DNA of 64,000 nucleotides from Paracerasibacillus soli (GTDB lineage: Bacteria; Bacillota; Bacilli; Bacillales; Amphibacillaceae), in NCBI RefSeq assembly GCF_034006335.1, contig NZ_JAWDIQ010000001.1; one strand, given 5' to 3'. The first letter of the stretch is position 1, and each line of letters starts with the position of its first letter. Below, in pieces: positions 47,312-57,455 of the stretch. The notes below the pieces were generated by a model. The model was not told where the DNA came from and searched no databases. It saw only the letters and a program-made list of their open reading frames with translations. The translations under genes and the position numbers were made by a program.

Positions 47312-50300
47312 TTGGTTAAATGGACGAAGGAACAAGAAAAGGCTATCTATACAAAGGGCAGCGATGTACTTGTAGCAGCGGCTGCAGGGTCAGGTAAAAC
47401 AGCTGTTCTTGTAGAAAGAATTATTCAAAAGTTATTAGATAAGCAAGATCCAGTTGATATTGATTCATTACTTGTCGTTACTTTTACGAATGCGGCAGCA
47501 CAAGAGATGCGTAATCGGGTTGGAGTTGCTTTGGAAAAAGCTTTGGTCGGTGACCCATCATCGATTCATTTAAAACGGCAACTATCGTTATTACAGCGTG
47601 CATCTATTTCGACGTTGCACTCCTTTTGTTTAGATATTGTAAAGCGATATGCCTATCTACTCGATATCGATCCAAACTTTCGTATAGCAGATAATATGGA
47701 AGCAGATTTAATGCAACAAGAAGTTATCGATGATTTATTTGAAGAATGGTATGGCAAAGAAGGGGAAGAACAGGACCGTTTCTTTGCAGTTGTTGATCGA
47801 TTTTCAAGTGATCGTAGTGATATTGATGTAGAACAATTAATTTTAAAGATTTATACATTTTCGATTCAAAATCCATGGCCAGATGTTTGGTTAGATCAAG
47901 TAAGTGACGCCTATATGTTACAGGAGGATTGGGAGGAACAGGATCTTCCTTGGCTAGATTTAATTAAGCGTGAAATAGTAGATCAATTCTCAGCAATGCA
48001 ACAGGAAATGGATGTAGCAATGAAACTGGCACGTGAAAATGATGGTCCATTTCAATATGTAGATACGATAGAAGAAGATATGAAATTGCTAAAAGATGCA
48101 CGTGCCAACCTCCATTCATGGGATGACTTGCAAACTTTTATGGCAAAAAGTAAATTTGGCCGATTGTCGGGAAAGAGAACAGAATGTAATGAAGACAAAA
48201 AGAAACGGGTGCAGGCAATTCGAAATAGCTATAAAGACCGTTGGGGGAAATTAGCGAGCACATACTTTATGAGAAACTTAGCAGGGCATGTGCAAGATAT
48301 GCGTGAACTTGCACCTGTTATAAAACAATTAACCGAATTAGTGAAGGAATTTAGAAATCGCTTTACGAAATTAAAAACAGAAAAAGCAGTCGTGGATTTC
48401 TCGGATTTGGAGCATTATTGTTTACGCTTATTAATGGATGAACAATCTACAAATGAAAAAATACTCCCATCATCTGTTGCAAAGCAGATGCAAAATCAAT
48501 TTACGGAAGTGTTAGTAGACGAGTATCAAGATACAAACTTAGTTCAAGAGACGATTTTACAATTAGTGAGTAACCAAGAAGAATATGGAAACATGTTCAT
48601 GGTAGGAGATGTAAAACAAAGTATTTACCGTTTTCGCCATGCAGAACCTTCTTTGTTCATTGAAAAATATAAGCATTTTGCAATGCAAGAAGATCCTGGT
48701 GTCCGAATTGATTTAGCACGTAACTTTCGAAGTCGTGAACAAGTTTTAGTCGGTGCAAACTATATCTTCCGGCAAATTTTAGACGAAAAACTTGGAGAGA
48801 TAAATTATGACACTGATGCAGAATTAATTTATGCAAATAAGATGTACGATACTTTACCGTATGCGGATGAAATCAGAATTGATTATTATTGACCGCGAGC
48901 AAACGGATACTCACGAAGAAAATGAGGATGAAGATGAAAATTATCTTGATCTGGAAAAGGCACAACTTGAAGCGCGAGCATATGCACAAAAAATTAAACA
49001 GTGGATTGGGACTGATGAAACAGCTTCGATGCAAGTTGTTGATGCGGATACAAAAGTCCAGCGTTCGATTCGTTATCGGGATATCGTCATTTTATTACGT
49101 TCTATGTCATGGGCACCTGTTATTGTAGATGAACTAAAACAACAAGGAATCCCAGTCTATGCAGAATTATCTACAGGATATTTTGATGCAATAGAAGTTA
49201 AAGTGATGATTAGTTATTTGAAAACAATCGACAATCCACGACAAGATATTCCGTTAGCATCCGTTTTAAAATCACCTATTGTCGGTCTAAATGAAGATGA
49301 ATTAGCGAAAATTCGCTTAGCTGATCCGAAACATTCGTATTATGATGCATTAAAAAAATATGTCGCAACGACAAATAATGATACAGCTGAAAGAATAAGC
49401 ACATTTTTAGAGGCGGTAAAACGGTATCGTATTGCTGCCAGACAAGGTGCGCTTTCCGATTTGATATGGCAGATATATCGTGAAAGTGGCTATTACGACT
49501 ATGTAGGTGGTATTCCTGGTGGACGCCAGCGTCAAGCAAATTTACGCGCACTATTTGATCGAGCTAGAGGGTATGAAACAACGTCATTTCGTGGGTTATT
49601 TCGCTTCTTACGTTTTATTGAAAGAATGGAAGAACGTGGTGATGATCTAGGAGCAGCCAAAGCATTAAGTGAACAGGAAGATGTTGTCCGTATTATGACC
49701 ATTCATAAAAGTAAAGGATTAGAGTTTCCTGTCGTCATTGTAGGTGCTTTAGACAAACAATTTAATTTACAAGACTTAAATAAGCGATATCTATTGCACA
49801 AAGATTTGGGCTTTGCAAGTCATTATATTGATCCTGTAAAACGTATTACGTACCCAACATTGTATTTTCAAGCATTAAAAAGTGAAGCATTACGCGAACA
49901 ACTTGCTGAAGAAATGCGCGTATTATACGTTGCTTTAACACGCGCAAAGGAAAAGCTCGTCATGATTAGCAATGTAAATTCATTCGAAAAGAAAATTACA
50001 AAATGGCAGACGATGGTAGAACATGCGGAATGGGTATTACCAGCACATTTTAGAGGTGAATCCAAAACATACTTAGATTGGGTTGGTCCAGCTTTAATTC
50101 GCCATGAAGCTGCAGAGGCTTTACGCACCGAAGAACTTAGTGATACCGTCTTAGATGAGATTCGTGTAGATCCATCAAAATGGACAATCACCATTATGCA
50201 TGGAAGTGAATTAACAAATATTGCGGATGAATCAAAAGAAAAAGATGAGAAATTAAAAGATAACCTTGAAAAATGGCAGCAAGTGAAAGTAGAAAGCGAA

Positions 50301-51034
50301 GAACTGGCAGCGTATGTTGAGCATCGACTGCAATTTCAGTATGGATATGAACAAGCAACGCACTCCCGAGCAAAACAGACTGTAACTGAAATTAAAAGAC
50401 AGCAGGAAATGAAAGATGCGTATAGTAGTGATCAGATGGTTCACCATGATTGGACTCCAATCGTTAGAAGACCAAACTTTATGCAAAAGAGAAGACATTT
50501 TCAGCGGCTGAAAAAGGTACAGCACTGCATACGGTTATGCAACATATTCCTTTTCAAAAACAATGGACAATGAACGAAATAAAGGAATTTACACAGTCAC
50601 TGGTAGATAGAGAAATATTACGTCAAGAGGCAGCGGATGTAATAGATGCGGAAGCAATCGCTAGTTTTTTCAAATCCGACATTGCTTTATATATGATGGA
50701 AGTTGATAAACTTTATCGAGAAGTTCCGTTTAGTTTAACTTTACAAGCTAAAGATATATATGCAAATTGGGAAGGTGAGCAATCCGAACAAGTATTAATT
50801 CAGGGAGTTCTTGATTGCGTGGTACCAACGGAAAATGGCTGGATTATCGTCGATTACAAAACAGACACAATTCGTGGTGAGGTTTCAGATGATATGATTA
50901 TCAAGCTCAAACAGCGCTATGAAGTACAAATGAATTTATATCGTCATGCCATTGAAGAAATTTGGCAACAACCAGTCACAGATGTTTATTTATACTTCTT
51001 TGATAAGCAACTACTTGTTAAAGTAGAAAAATAA
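47312..51034 (+). CDS. addA: ATP-dependent helicase/nuclease subunit AddA (two frameshifts)
   Basis: The product is about 1240 residues (B. subtilis AddA 1232). UvrD-like helicase motifs: Walker A 'AAAGSGKTAVLVERI', 'VDEYQDTN' (II), 'GDVKQSIYRFR' (III), 'IMTIHKSKGLEFPVV' (V) and 'VLYVALTRAKEKL' (VI). The RecB-type nuclease domain ends with 'GWIIVDYKTDT' and 'QMNLYRHAIEE'. Breaks lie near 48880 (one extra base; 'LIIIDREQ' resumes) and 50487 (one missing; 'EKTFSAAEKGTALHT' resumes). TTG 47312 follows the addB stop with no gap, the site AGAGGAGG lying inside addB, so translation is coupled. Confidence 0.95.
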
Positions 51035-51070
51035 CGTGATGCGCCTCTTTGTTAAGAACAATAAAAAACC

Positions 51071-51109
51071 AAAAAGCTGACTCTTGTATAAAAAGAAGTC
51101 AGCTTTTTT
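51071..51109 (+). terminator. addBA terminator
   Basis: AAAAAGCTGACTC...AAGTCAGCTTTTTTG: 11-bp stem ending in six T's, 37 bases after addA. Confidence 0.9.
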
Positions 51110-51331
51110 GGATGGACTATGAAATGGCTTCTCTGTTGTCCCTTTATACTGGCAAAAGGAATATGAAAAATGAAACTATTTATCGTAATAAACGTATGTC
51201 ATGTAAATAATCAGCATGAGGGAATGATTGCTAGTTTTTTAGTGAAAAATCTGTGAGGTACTTTTATCTTAAAATATGGAATATGCTTCAATCTTAACGC
51301 GTAAGGTAACATGACGAATGGAGGGAGAAGA

Positions 51332-51595
51332 GTGGTTGAACAAAGTAAAACTAACGGGAAAGCAGTTAGTTCTTTAACGTTTGGTATTTTATCCATCTTG
51401 ATACCATTTATTGGATTTATACTAGGTATTATCGGAATTCTTTTATCTTTGAAAAGTACAAAAGATATTCAGGTGACAGATGAAACTGGTGGGGCACTTG
51501 CAGTTTCTGGATTAGTTTGCAGTATAGTTGGGATTGTGATTCAATTGTTTGTCTTATTAGGTTTTATATCTTTCCTTTATATTACGGTTCATTAA
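51332..51595 (+). CDS. DUF4190-type two-helix membrane protein
   Basis: An 87-residue protein from GTG 51332, preceded by GGAGGGAGAAGA. 'VSSLTFGILSILIPFIGFILGIIGILLSL' (core FGILSILIPFIGFILGIIG) and 'GGALAVSGLVCSIVGIVIQLF' (core AVSGLVCSIVGI) are the paired glycine-rich helices of the DUF4190 family, small membrane proteins without known function. It begins the accessory stretch after addBA and appears monocistronic. Confidence 0.75.
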   Translation: MVEQSKTNGKAVSSLTFGILSILIPFIGFILGIIGILLSLKSTKDIQVTDETGGALAVSGLVCSIVGIVIQLFVLLGFISFLYITVH

Positions 51596-51678
51596 ATTCT
51601 TTGAATAACAATGGATATTAACTTACCATTTATTCAATAAGATTACAAAATGCAGCATGATGTGAAAGGGGAATTACT

Positions 51679-52086
51679 TTGAAGAAGTTGATGGTTTTTA
51701 TCAGCTTGATTCTAATGTTGGTCGGATGTAATCAAGATGATATGCAAGATCGTACAGGGTTAGAGAAGTCTGTTCAGTCAATTATGATGGATGAAGATAT
51801 AAGTGAGATACATATAAAGTCACTGACAGATTTCGATTGGGAAAAGGCTTATCTGATAACTCCCTATAGTGATCAAAAAAGTATAGAGAAGCAGATAGGT
51901 GTTTCGTTTAAGGATAAAAGCAATATGAACATGAGAGATGATATATATTTAATTGTGTTCATTCAAGATGACAAGGTTATTCAATATGCAGAATTAAAGC
52001 GTCAAGGTGCGGATTTTTCAGTAGGTGAAAAGGAGTATCTAACTCCGATTGATGATGTAATCAAGATTGATCGATATAAAGAATGA
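51679..52086 (+). CDS. uncharacterised lipoprotein
   Basis: A 135-residue protein from TTG 51679, preceded by GAAAGGGGAATTAC. The signal 'MKKLMVFISLILMLVGC' ends in lipobox LVGC with Cys17. The mature part is small, mixed alpha/beta and acidic ('DFDWEKAYLITPYSDQ' is reminiscent of small Bacillus lipoproteins annotated only as hypothetical). No function can be given. It is anchored outside the membrane. Confidence 0.7.
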   Translation: MKKLMVFISLILMLVGCNQDDMQDRTGLEKSVQSIMMDEDISEIHIKSLTDFDWEKAYLITPYSDQKSIEKQIGVSFKDKSNMNMRDDIYLIVFIQDDKVIQYAELKRQGADFSVGEKEYLTPIDDVIKIDRYKE

Positions 52087-52158
52087 ATTGATTTTTAATA
52101 GTGAAGATAAAAACGTGTAGGACATGTAATCATAGGTGATTTGATGGAGGAGAAGTCA

Positions 52159-52665
52159 TTGGAGGTTAGAAAAGTAAGAACATCAGATGTTGATAAATTG
52201 GCACAGCTTATGAACCGGGTTGACGAAAGTTCACAGTATATGCTTTGGGAACCTGGAGAAAGGAATGTTCAAGCTGAGGATCTATTAAAGATGATACAGA
52301 GTATGCAAAGCAGTGGAAATGCTACAGTTTTTGTAGCTGAAAAAAATAAAGAGTTAGCTGGTTACCTTTTCGCAAAAGGTGGAAGTGCACGGAGAAACAA
52401 ACATGTAGTTTACATTGTTATTGGAATTTTAAAGGAATATCGTGGACAGGGAATAGGCTCAAAATTATTTAGTACATTAGAACAATGGGCGTTTAAGAAT
52501 GGTTTTACCAGGTTAGAGTTAACGGTTGTGAAGAAGAATGAACCAGCCATTGCATTATATAAAAAGGCAGGATTTGAAATAGAAGGTACAAAAAGAAAAT
52601 CATTGCAGATTGATGGCGAATTTATTGATGAATACTATATGTCTAAAATAATGAGGGGGTCATAA
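52159..52665 (+). CDS. GNAT-family N-acetyltransferase
   Basis: The product is 168 residues. Acetyl-CoA loop 'KEYRGQGIGSKLFSTLEQWA' (core YRGQGIGSKLF; R/QxxGxG/A) and motif B 'NEPAIALYKKAGFEIEGTKRKS' (core ALYKKAGFEIEGTKR) are classical and resemble RimJ/RimL-like or small-molecule acetyltransferases. GGAGGAG spaced eight bases from TTG 52159 marks the start ('MEVRKVRT'); longer starts at 52141/52144 overlap it. Its stop at 52663-52665 directly abuts the truncated norB, suggesting a deletion joint there. Confidence 0.88.
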   Translation: MEVRKVRTSDVDKLAQLMNRVDESSQYMLWEPGERNVQAEDLLKMIQSMQSSGNATVFVAEKNKELAGYLFAKGGSARRNKHVVYIVIGILKEYRGQGIGSKLFSTLEQWAFKNGFTRLELTVVKKNEPAIALYKKAGFEIEGTKRKSLQIDGEFIDEYYMSKIMRGS

Positions 52666-52669
52666 AAGA

Positions 52670-54110
52670 TTTTGTTATAAAGGAAATGCGAAAAATCGCT
52701 TTAATGAAAAGGAAAATAAATTATATGTAACAGATGCACAAGCGTATGGCATTGAACAAGTGGAGGCTTATTACCGTTCTATTTTTAAAAAAGGAGATAA
52801 TTGGGGATTGAAGGCAGGCTTGATCCAGGAATCCCATCTACCTGAAACAAATCGTGCTTATGTAGCAGACAATGATCAAATAGAGCAAATATCCGATTTC
52901 TTCTTTTGGTCTGCTTGGCTATCAAGCACAAACAGAATTGGTGATACAGTTTCTTATACAAATAACTGGCCATTTTATGAAGAAGCTGGGAATACAATGT
53001 CCTATTCTGCAGTGCTATGGTCAGGTTTAAGTTTTACTATTTTGGGATTATTCATGGCAATTGTATTATATATATTTTATAAATATCGCTTTGGAATGAA
53101 ATCTGCCTTTACGAAAGATTCCTATCCAGTATACGATTTAGCTAAAAAGAAAGTCTCTGTTTCCCAAGTGAAATCTGCGAAGTTCTTCTTAATTGTAGTT
53201 TTAATGTTTTTCGTCCAAGTAATGTTTGACGCATTACTAGCACATTACTATACAGAACCTGATTCATTCTTTGGTATAAAATGGATCTATGAATTGTTAC
53301 CTTTTGGAGTAGCAAAAAGTTATCACCTACAGTTAGCTATTTTCTGGATTGCAACAGCTTGGCTTGGAATGGGGATATATTTAGCACCAAATGTAGGAGG
53401 ACTCGAACCAAAACGACAAGGGATGCTCGTTGATATTCTGTTTTGGGCATTGGTAATTGTTGTTGGTGGCTCTATGGTTGGAGAATGGTTAGGAATAAAC
53501 GGATATTTGGGAAATCTTTGGTTCCTATTTGGTCACCAAGGTTGGGAGTACCTAGAGTTAGGCCGTATTTGGCAAATTGCATTCTTTATTGGAATGGCAA
53601 TATGGCTATTTATTTTATATCGTGGTATTCGTGCAGGATTGAAAAAGGAACGTGACAAAGGTGGACTTATTCACCTACTGTTCTATGCATCTATCGCAGT
53701 ACCTGCTTTTTATGCATTTGCATTTTTCATTAATCCTGAAGTGAGTTTTACAATGTCGGATTACTGGCGTTGGTGGGTAGTACACCTTTGGGTGGAAGGT
53801 ATTTTTGAAGTATTTGCTGTCGTCATGATAGGTTATATGCTCGTTAATATGAAACTAGTAACAAAATCATCTGTTGTACGTATGTTTTATTTTCAAATCA
53901 TCTTATTGTTAGGTACGGGAGTATTAGGAATTGGGCACCACTATTATTATAATGGTTCACCAGAAGCATGGATTGCTATTGGTGCGGTCTTTAGTGCGCT
54001 TGAGATTATCCCGCTTACACTTCTCGTATTAGAAGCATATGATCAATATAAAATGATGCGTGCAGGTGGCGTGAAATTCCCGTACAAATTAACATTTTGG
54101 TTTTTAACGT
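52670..54110 (+). pseudogene. norB: quinol nitric-oxide reductase norB, 5'-truncated first part
   Basis: From about 52670 the frame reads like the interior of a single-subunit quinol NO reductase (qNOR): 'NRFNEKENKLYVTDAQAYG' (soluble cytochrome-like N-domain end), 'WPFYEEAGN' and then the heme-copper-fold helices, with 'WWVVHLWVEGIFE' (active-site His and the Glu that replaces the oxidase Tyr) and 'GIGHHYYYNG' (His-His FeB ligands). Roughly the first 100-160 residues of a normal qNOR are missing: the upstream acetyltransferase stop is only a few bases away. The gene is then cut near 54110 after 'FPYKLTFWFLT' by an IS200/IS605-type element. Confidence 0.9.
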
Positions 54111-54210
54111 ACTTCCAAAAGAAGTCTCCCTCTTCAAGCGTGTGAAGGGCGTAGCCCAACGGTAAGGGGAGATGAATTTCGGTTGGGTGACAGCCCAAAG
54201 TCTTTTTCTT

Positions 54211-54237
54211 TTGCCTTTTTGCTCAATATGGTATAAT
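54211..54237 (+). promoter_or_regulatory. putative promoter of tnpA
   Basis: TTGCCT (54211-54216) and TATAAT (54232-54237) are separated by 15 bases, 33 bases before the tnpA start. The spacing is short of ideal. Confidence 0.45.
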
Positions 54238-54269
54238 CAGTCATATAAAGTATAGGGGTTGATATTATA

Positions 54270-54669
54270 ATGAGGTTGGACAGTAATAACCATTCGGTGT
54301 TCTCGATGTATTACCATCTTGTGTTAGTCGTAAAGTATCGAAGGAAAGTAATAGATGATACTATTTCAGACTATGCTAAAGATAAATTTGTGTCGTTGAG
54401 TGAAAAATATAATATCACATTAGTTGAATGGAATCACGATATTGATCATATTCATATTTTGTTCAAAGCACATCCCAACAGTGAATTATCGAAATTCATC
54501 AATGCCTATAAAAGTGCCAGTTCAAGACTTATCAAGAAGGATTTCCCTCAAGTCCGAAAAAAAGTTATGGAAGGAAATGTTTTGGTCAAGAAGTTTTTGT
54601 TTGTTGACGACTGGTGGTTCACCTATTGAGGTGGTGAAAAAATATATTGAAAGTCAAGGGATAAAGTGA
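54270..54669 (+). CDS. tnpA: IS200/IS605 transposase TnpA, Y1 type (frameshifted)
   Basis: The product is about 133 residues. The HUH motif 'DHIHILFKA' (His-hydrophobic-His) and the C-terminal catalytic tyrosine in 'GSPIEVVKKYIESQG' are both present, but in different frames. The switch falls at an A7 run (about 54558-54564); one A too many explains it, restoring 'LWKEMFWSRSFCLLTTGG' (core KEMFWSRSFCLLTTGG). It excises and integrates single-stranded circles of the element. Start: ATG 54270 after TATAGGGGTTGATATT. It ends 11 bp before tnpB. Confidence 0.88.
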
Positions 54670-54680
54670 GGTGATTTGAT

Positions 54681-55791
54681 ATGGCTAAACAAAATAAAGC
54701 GTACAAGTTCAGGTTATATCCCACAAATGAACAGGCTTTGATTATACGCAAAACTTTCGGATGTGTTCGTTTTGTCTACAATAAGATGTTAGCTGAACGA
54801 AAAGGGACTTATGAGTTATTAAAAGATGATAAAGATGCCTTAAAAAAGGTGAAGCACCCTACTCCTGCCAAATATAAAAAGGATTATGAGTGGCTAAAGG
54901 AAGTAGATTCATTAGCGCTAGCGAACGCACAACTAAACTTGGATAAGGCATATAAAGCATTCTTCAAAAGGAATGCCAAGTTCCCGAAATTCAAAAGTAA
55001 ACGACACAAGCAAAGCTATACAACAAATCTTGTAAACGGTAATATTCAGTTGTTGGATGGTCATATCAAATTACCTAAACTAAAAACAGTCAAGGTCAAA
55101 CAACATAGAAAGATACCATCAGAACACAAAATTAAATCTTGTACCCTATCTATGACTTCATCGGGAAATACTATATTTCTATTCTTACAGAATACGAGAA
55201 GGAGATAGCAAGCAAAAAAATTGAAAAAGTAGTCGGGTTAGATTTTGCGATGGATGGGTTGTTTGTCGATAGCGAGGGTGAGAAAGCCAATTACCCTAAA
55301 TTTTATCGACAAATGCTTGCTAAATTAGCAATGGAACAACGTAAACTTTCTCGTAAAAAGAAAGGATCTTCCAATTGGGATAAACAACGTATTCGAGTAG
55401 CTAAAATTCAAGAAAAGGTCGTAAATCAACGGAAGAACTTTCTTCATCATAAGTCAAAGGAATTAGTAACTAACTATGATGCTGTTGTGATTGAAGATTT
55501 AGATATGAAGGCTATGTCACAAGCACTAAATTTTGGTAAAAGCGTAGCTGATAATGGATGGGCATGTTCACCTCTTTCTTACAGTACAAACTGAAAGAAC
55601 AAGGGAAACAACTTATCAAAATCGACAAGTGGTTTCCATCTACAAAAAGCTGTTCAGCATGCGGTTCGATAAAAGAAGTTAAATTATCAGAACGAACCTA
55701 TCAATGCCCTTGTGGACTAAATATTGATAGAGATTACAATTCAGCACTCAATATCAAAAAAGAAGGCATTCGCTTATTAGCAAGTGCCTAA
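54681..55791 (+). CDS. tnpB: RNA-guided nuclease TnpB (two frameshifts)
   Basis: The product is about 370 residues. The N terminus 'AYKFRLYPTNEQALIIRKTFG' (core KFRLYPTNEQ) is diagnostic. The RuvC catalytic acids are all found: Asp in 'VVGLDFAMDGLF', Glu in 'AVVIEDLDMKAM' and Asp in 'NIDRDYNSALNI', with the zinc finger 'CSACGS...CPCG'. Breaks near 55180 and 55560 are single missing bases, so the catalytic core may be intact in the real genome. TnpB cuts DNA guided by an RNA from the element's right end, favouring the element's retention. GTGAGGTGATTTGAT precedes the ATG. Confidence 0.9.
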
Positions 55792-55914
55792 TGAAAATAT
55801 AAACTCGTGGAACAAGAGGGTTAGCTTGGTCCATTTCGCCAGCTACTAAAAGTGTCGATTACCCAAGAAGCCCCCACTTCAAGCGACCGTAAGGGTGGTA
55901 AGTGGTGGGAGTAG
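55792..55914 (+). ncRNA. probable omega-RNA scaffold at the element's right end
   Basis: TnpB guide RNAs arise from the 3' end of tnpB plus the right end of the element and run into flanking DNA. Here a structured 120-base segment follows tnpB, ending in a strong hairpin (CCCCCACTTC...GGTAAGTGGTGGG). By analogy, the first 16 or so bases of the 3' flank, inside norB, would be the guide. Boundaries are inferred, not observed. Confidence 0.45.
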
Positions 55915-56371
55915 TTCACTTAATCTTCCAGCCGTCAACTACTTTGAGCATGGTCAACAATTAACACCAGCACATGCGCATGCTGCGATGATGGGTGTTT
56001 ACGGTATGTTCGCTATAGCTGTATTAGTTTATTCATTAAGGAATGTAGTAACACCAGAAAAATGGAATGATACATGGCTAAAATGGTCATTTTGGTTATT
56101 AAACATCGGTTTATTTGGAATGGTCTTTGTTTCTTTAACCCCGATTGGATTTATTCAATTGAAAGAAGCATTTGTCCATGGATATTGGGCATCACGTACT
56201 CGTGACTTTCTTCAACAAGATGTAATCCAAAATCTATTACTGGTCCGCGCTGTTCCTGACACTATATTTATTATAGGTGTTGTTTTACTCGTCATCTTCT
56301 GTATAAAAGTTATGTTTCATCTTAAAAAACCGTCCTATAAAGGCGGAGATAATATTCCAGAAGAAAAGTAA
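55915..56371 (+). pseudogene. norB: norB, second part after the insertion
   Basis: It continues the interrupted qNOR: 'LNLPAVNYFEHGQQLTPAHAHAAMMGVYG', of which NYFEHG and HAHAAMMGVYG carry the heme-binding histidines of helix X, then the last helices and a charged tail to the stop at 56369-56371. It lacks a start and ribosome binding site of its own. A terminator follows. With the missing 5' end, the gene cannot make a working NO reductase. Confidence 0.9.
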
Positions 56372-56394
56372 ATAGGTAGGAAACTAGTGCAGAG

Positions 56395-56424
56395 GGTTCA
56401 GGTCTTGGGATCTGATCCTTTTTT
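56395..56424 (+). terminator. norB terminator
   Basis: GGTTCAGGTC-ttgg-GATCTGATCC followed by six T's, 23 bases past the norB stop. Confidence 0.85.
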
Positions 56425-56488
56425 GTAGTTTCTCAATCTAGTAGTGAGTGAAAGTATAAAGGACAAAATAAAGCACGTTGCACTTCCT

Positions 56489-56986
56489 CTATTTTAAGCT
56501 ATGAAAAGTGCCTTTATAACTAAATGCTCCTTTATATATAGTCTGTAATAGAAAGTACCATAATATAAAGTTAGCGAATATAGTCGTATCAATACTCCAA
56601 CTAGCATTCTTCTTGGAAAAAAGGTTTGGAATTACAAATGTGTTTCCATTTTCAATATAAATTGTTAAAAACTTAAATGGGAAACCATAGGAGTAAGCAT
56701 ATACATTGGAGTGTAAATGTGTTGGAGACACATCTGGAAATAGTATGGATGTGAGAATAATTAGAATAACGGAAGTCCAAAGAACTTTGTTGTGATATAC
56801 CTTTCCCCATCCTTTTGTTTGATAAAGAACAACGGTTAGGATAAACACAAACATAATTAAAATCCAACTATACGTATCAATATTCATATCAAAAGTTAAA
56901 AAAGTAAGGTATGTAATTGTACCGAAAACAACCAAAATACTATAGAAAACTGCGATAAAACGTAATGTTTCTATCACCATTCTCAA
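56489..56986 (-). CDS. uncharacterised membrane protein
   Basis: A 165-residue protein with four predicted helices ('FIAVFYSILVVFGTITYLTF', 'WILIMFVFILTVVLYQ', 'VLWTSVILIILTSILF', 'TTIFANFILWYFLLQTIY') and one external loop after helix 3 with 'PDVSPTHLHSNVYAYSYGFPF' (core THLHSNVYAYSYG). I do not recognise a family. AGGAGGTGA fits TTG 56986 best; GTG 56995 and ATG 56980 are alternatives. It is transcribed opposite to norB and the oxidase operon. Confidence 0.55.
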   Translation of the reverse strand: MRMVIETLRFIAVFYSILVVFGTITYLTFLTFDMNIDTYSWILIMFVFILTVVLYQTKGWGKVYHNKVLWTSVILIILTSILFPDVSPTHLHSNVYAYSYGFPFKFLTIYIENGNTFVIPNLFSKKNASWSIDTTIFANFILWYFLLQTIYKGAFSYKGTFHSLK

Positions 56987-56995
56987 GTTTCTCAC

Positions 56996-57455
56996 CTCCT
57001 GTAATCGTTTACAATAGATTGGTTCAAAAATAACTAGAGTTACTTTAATATAGTTGAAGTATATTTCTCAGTAAATGAGACAATAGAATTAAAAAAATTC
57101 TGTAATTTAAATTATAACATATATCGTAATGAACTTAAAAAACTCCAATCCCTTATAGAACAGATTCCTCCAATTAATACATCGATATTCATTATCCATC
57201 ATAAGAAAAAAGCGATAATCAACAAAATAAGCCCTTCCCTTCATTTAAGAAGTTCATTGTTTTGTCAAAATTAAATACTTAACTTATTCATTACCCTCTG
57301 TAAGTGTTGCTACATAAGGTCTTACTGTTTTTACTATTTCCATGTTGAAGAACGAGACAAGTTTAAAAAATGTAAGTGTGTGATTTAGTTCACTTCATTG
57401 ATAAGAACGCTCATTTAGACTTAAGGTAGAAAATCATATGAGGAGGTTGAGGAAA
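56996..57455. other. 460-bp spacer upstream of the heme-copper operon
   Basis: AT-rich; no coding sequence recognised. The right end holds the FNR-like box (57379) and probable promoter of the oxidase-like operon; the rest shows no conserved feature. Confidence 0.5.
57379..57394 (+). promoter_or_regulatory. FNR-like box
   Basis: TGTGA-tttagt-TCACT differs from the Bacillus Fnr consensus TGTGAN6TCACA in one base. A -10-like TAGACT (57416-57421) is placed so that the box would centre near -41, the class II activator position. It suggests induction when oxygen is low. Crp/CcpA-like alternatives are less likely. Confidence 0.6.

Larger units (their letters stand above)
54111..55914 (+). mobile_element. 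IS200/IS605-family insertion element inside norB
   Basis: An element of about 1.8 kb carrying tnpA (HUH/Y1 transposase) and tnpB in the same direction, inserted into norB. The left end (about 54118-54200) folds into hairpins including CCCAACGGTAAG...TTCGGTTGGG; the right end (about 55864-55912) folds as CCCCCACTTCAAG...AAGTGGTGGGAG. No terminal inverted repeats or target duplication are seen, as expected of this family. TTTAAC lies just before the left end and may be the target tetranucleotide region. The exact ends are uncertain by some 15 bases. About 15-20 norB codons appear lost at the junction. Confidence 0.85.
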
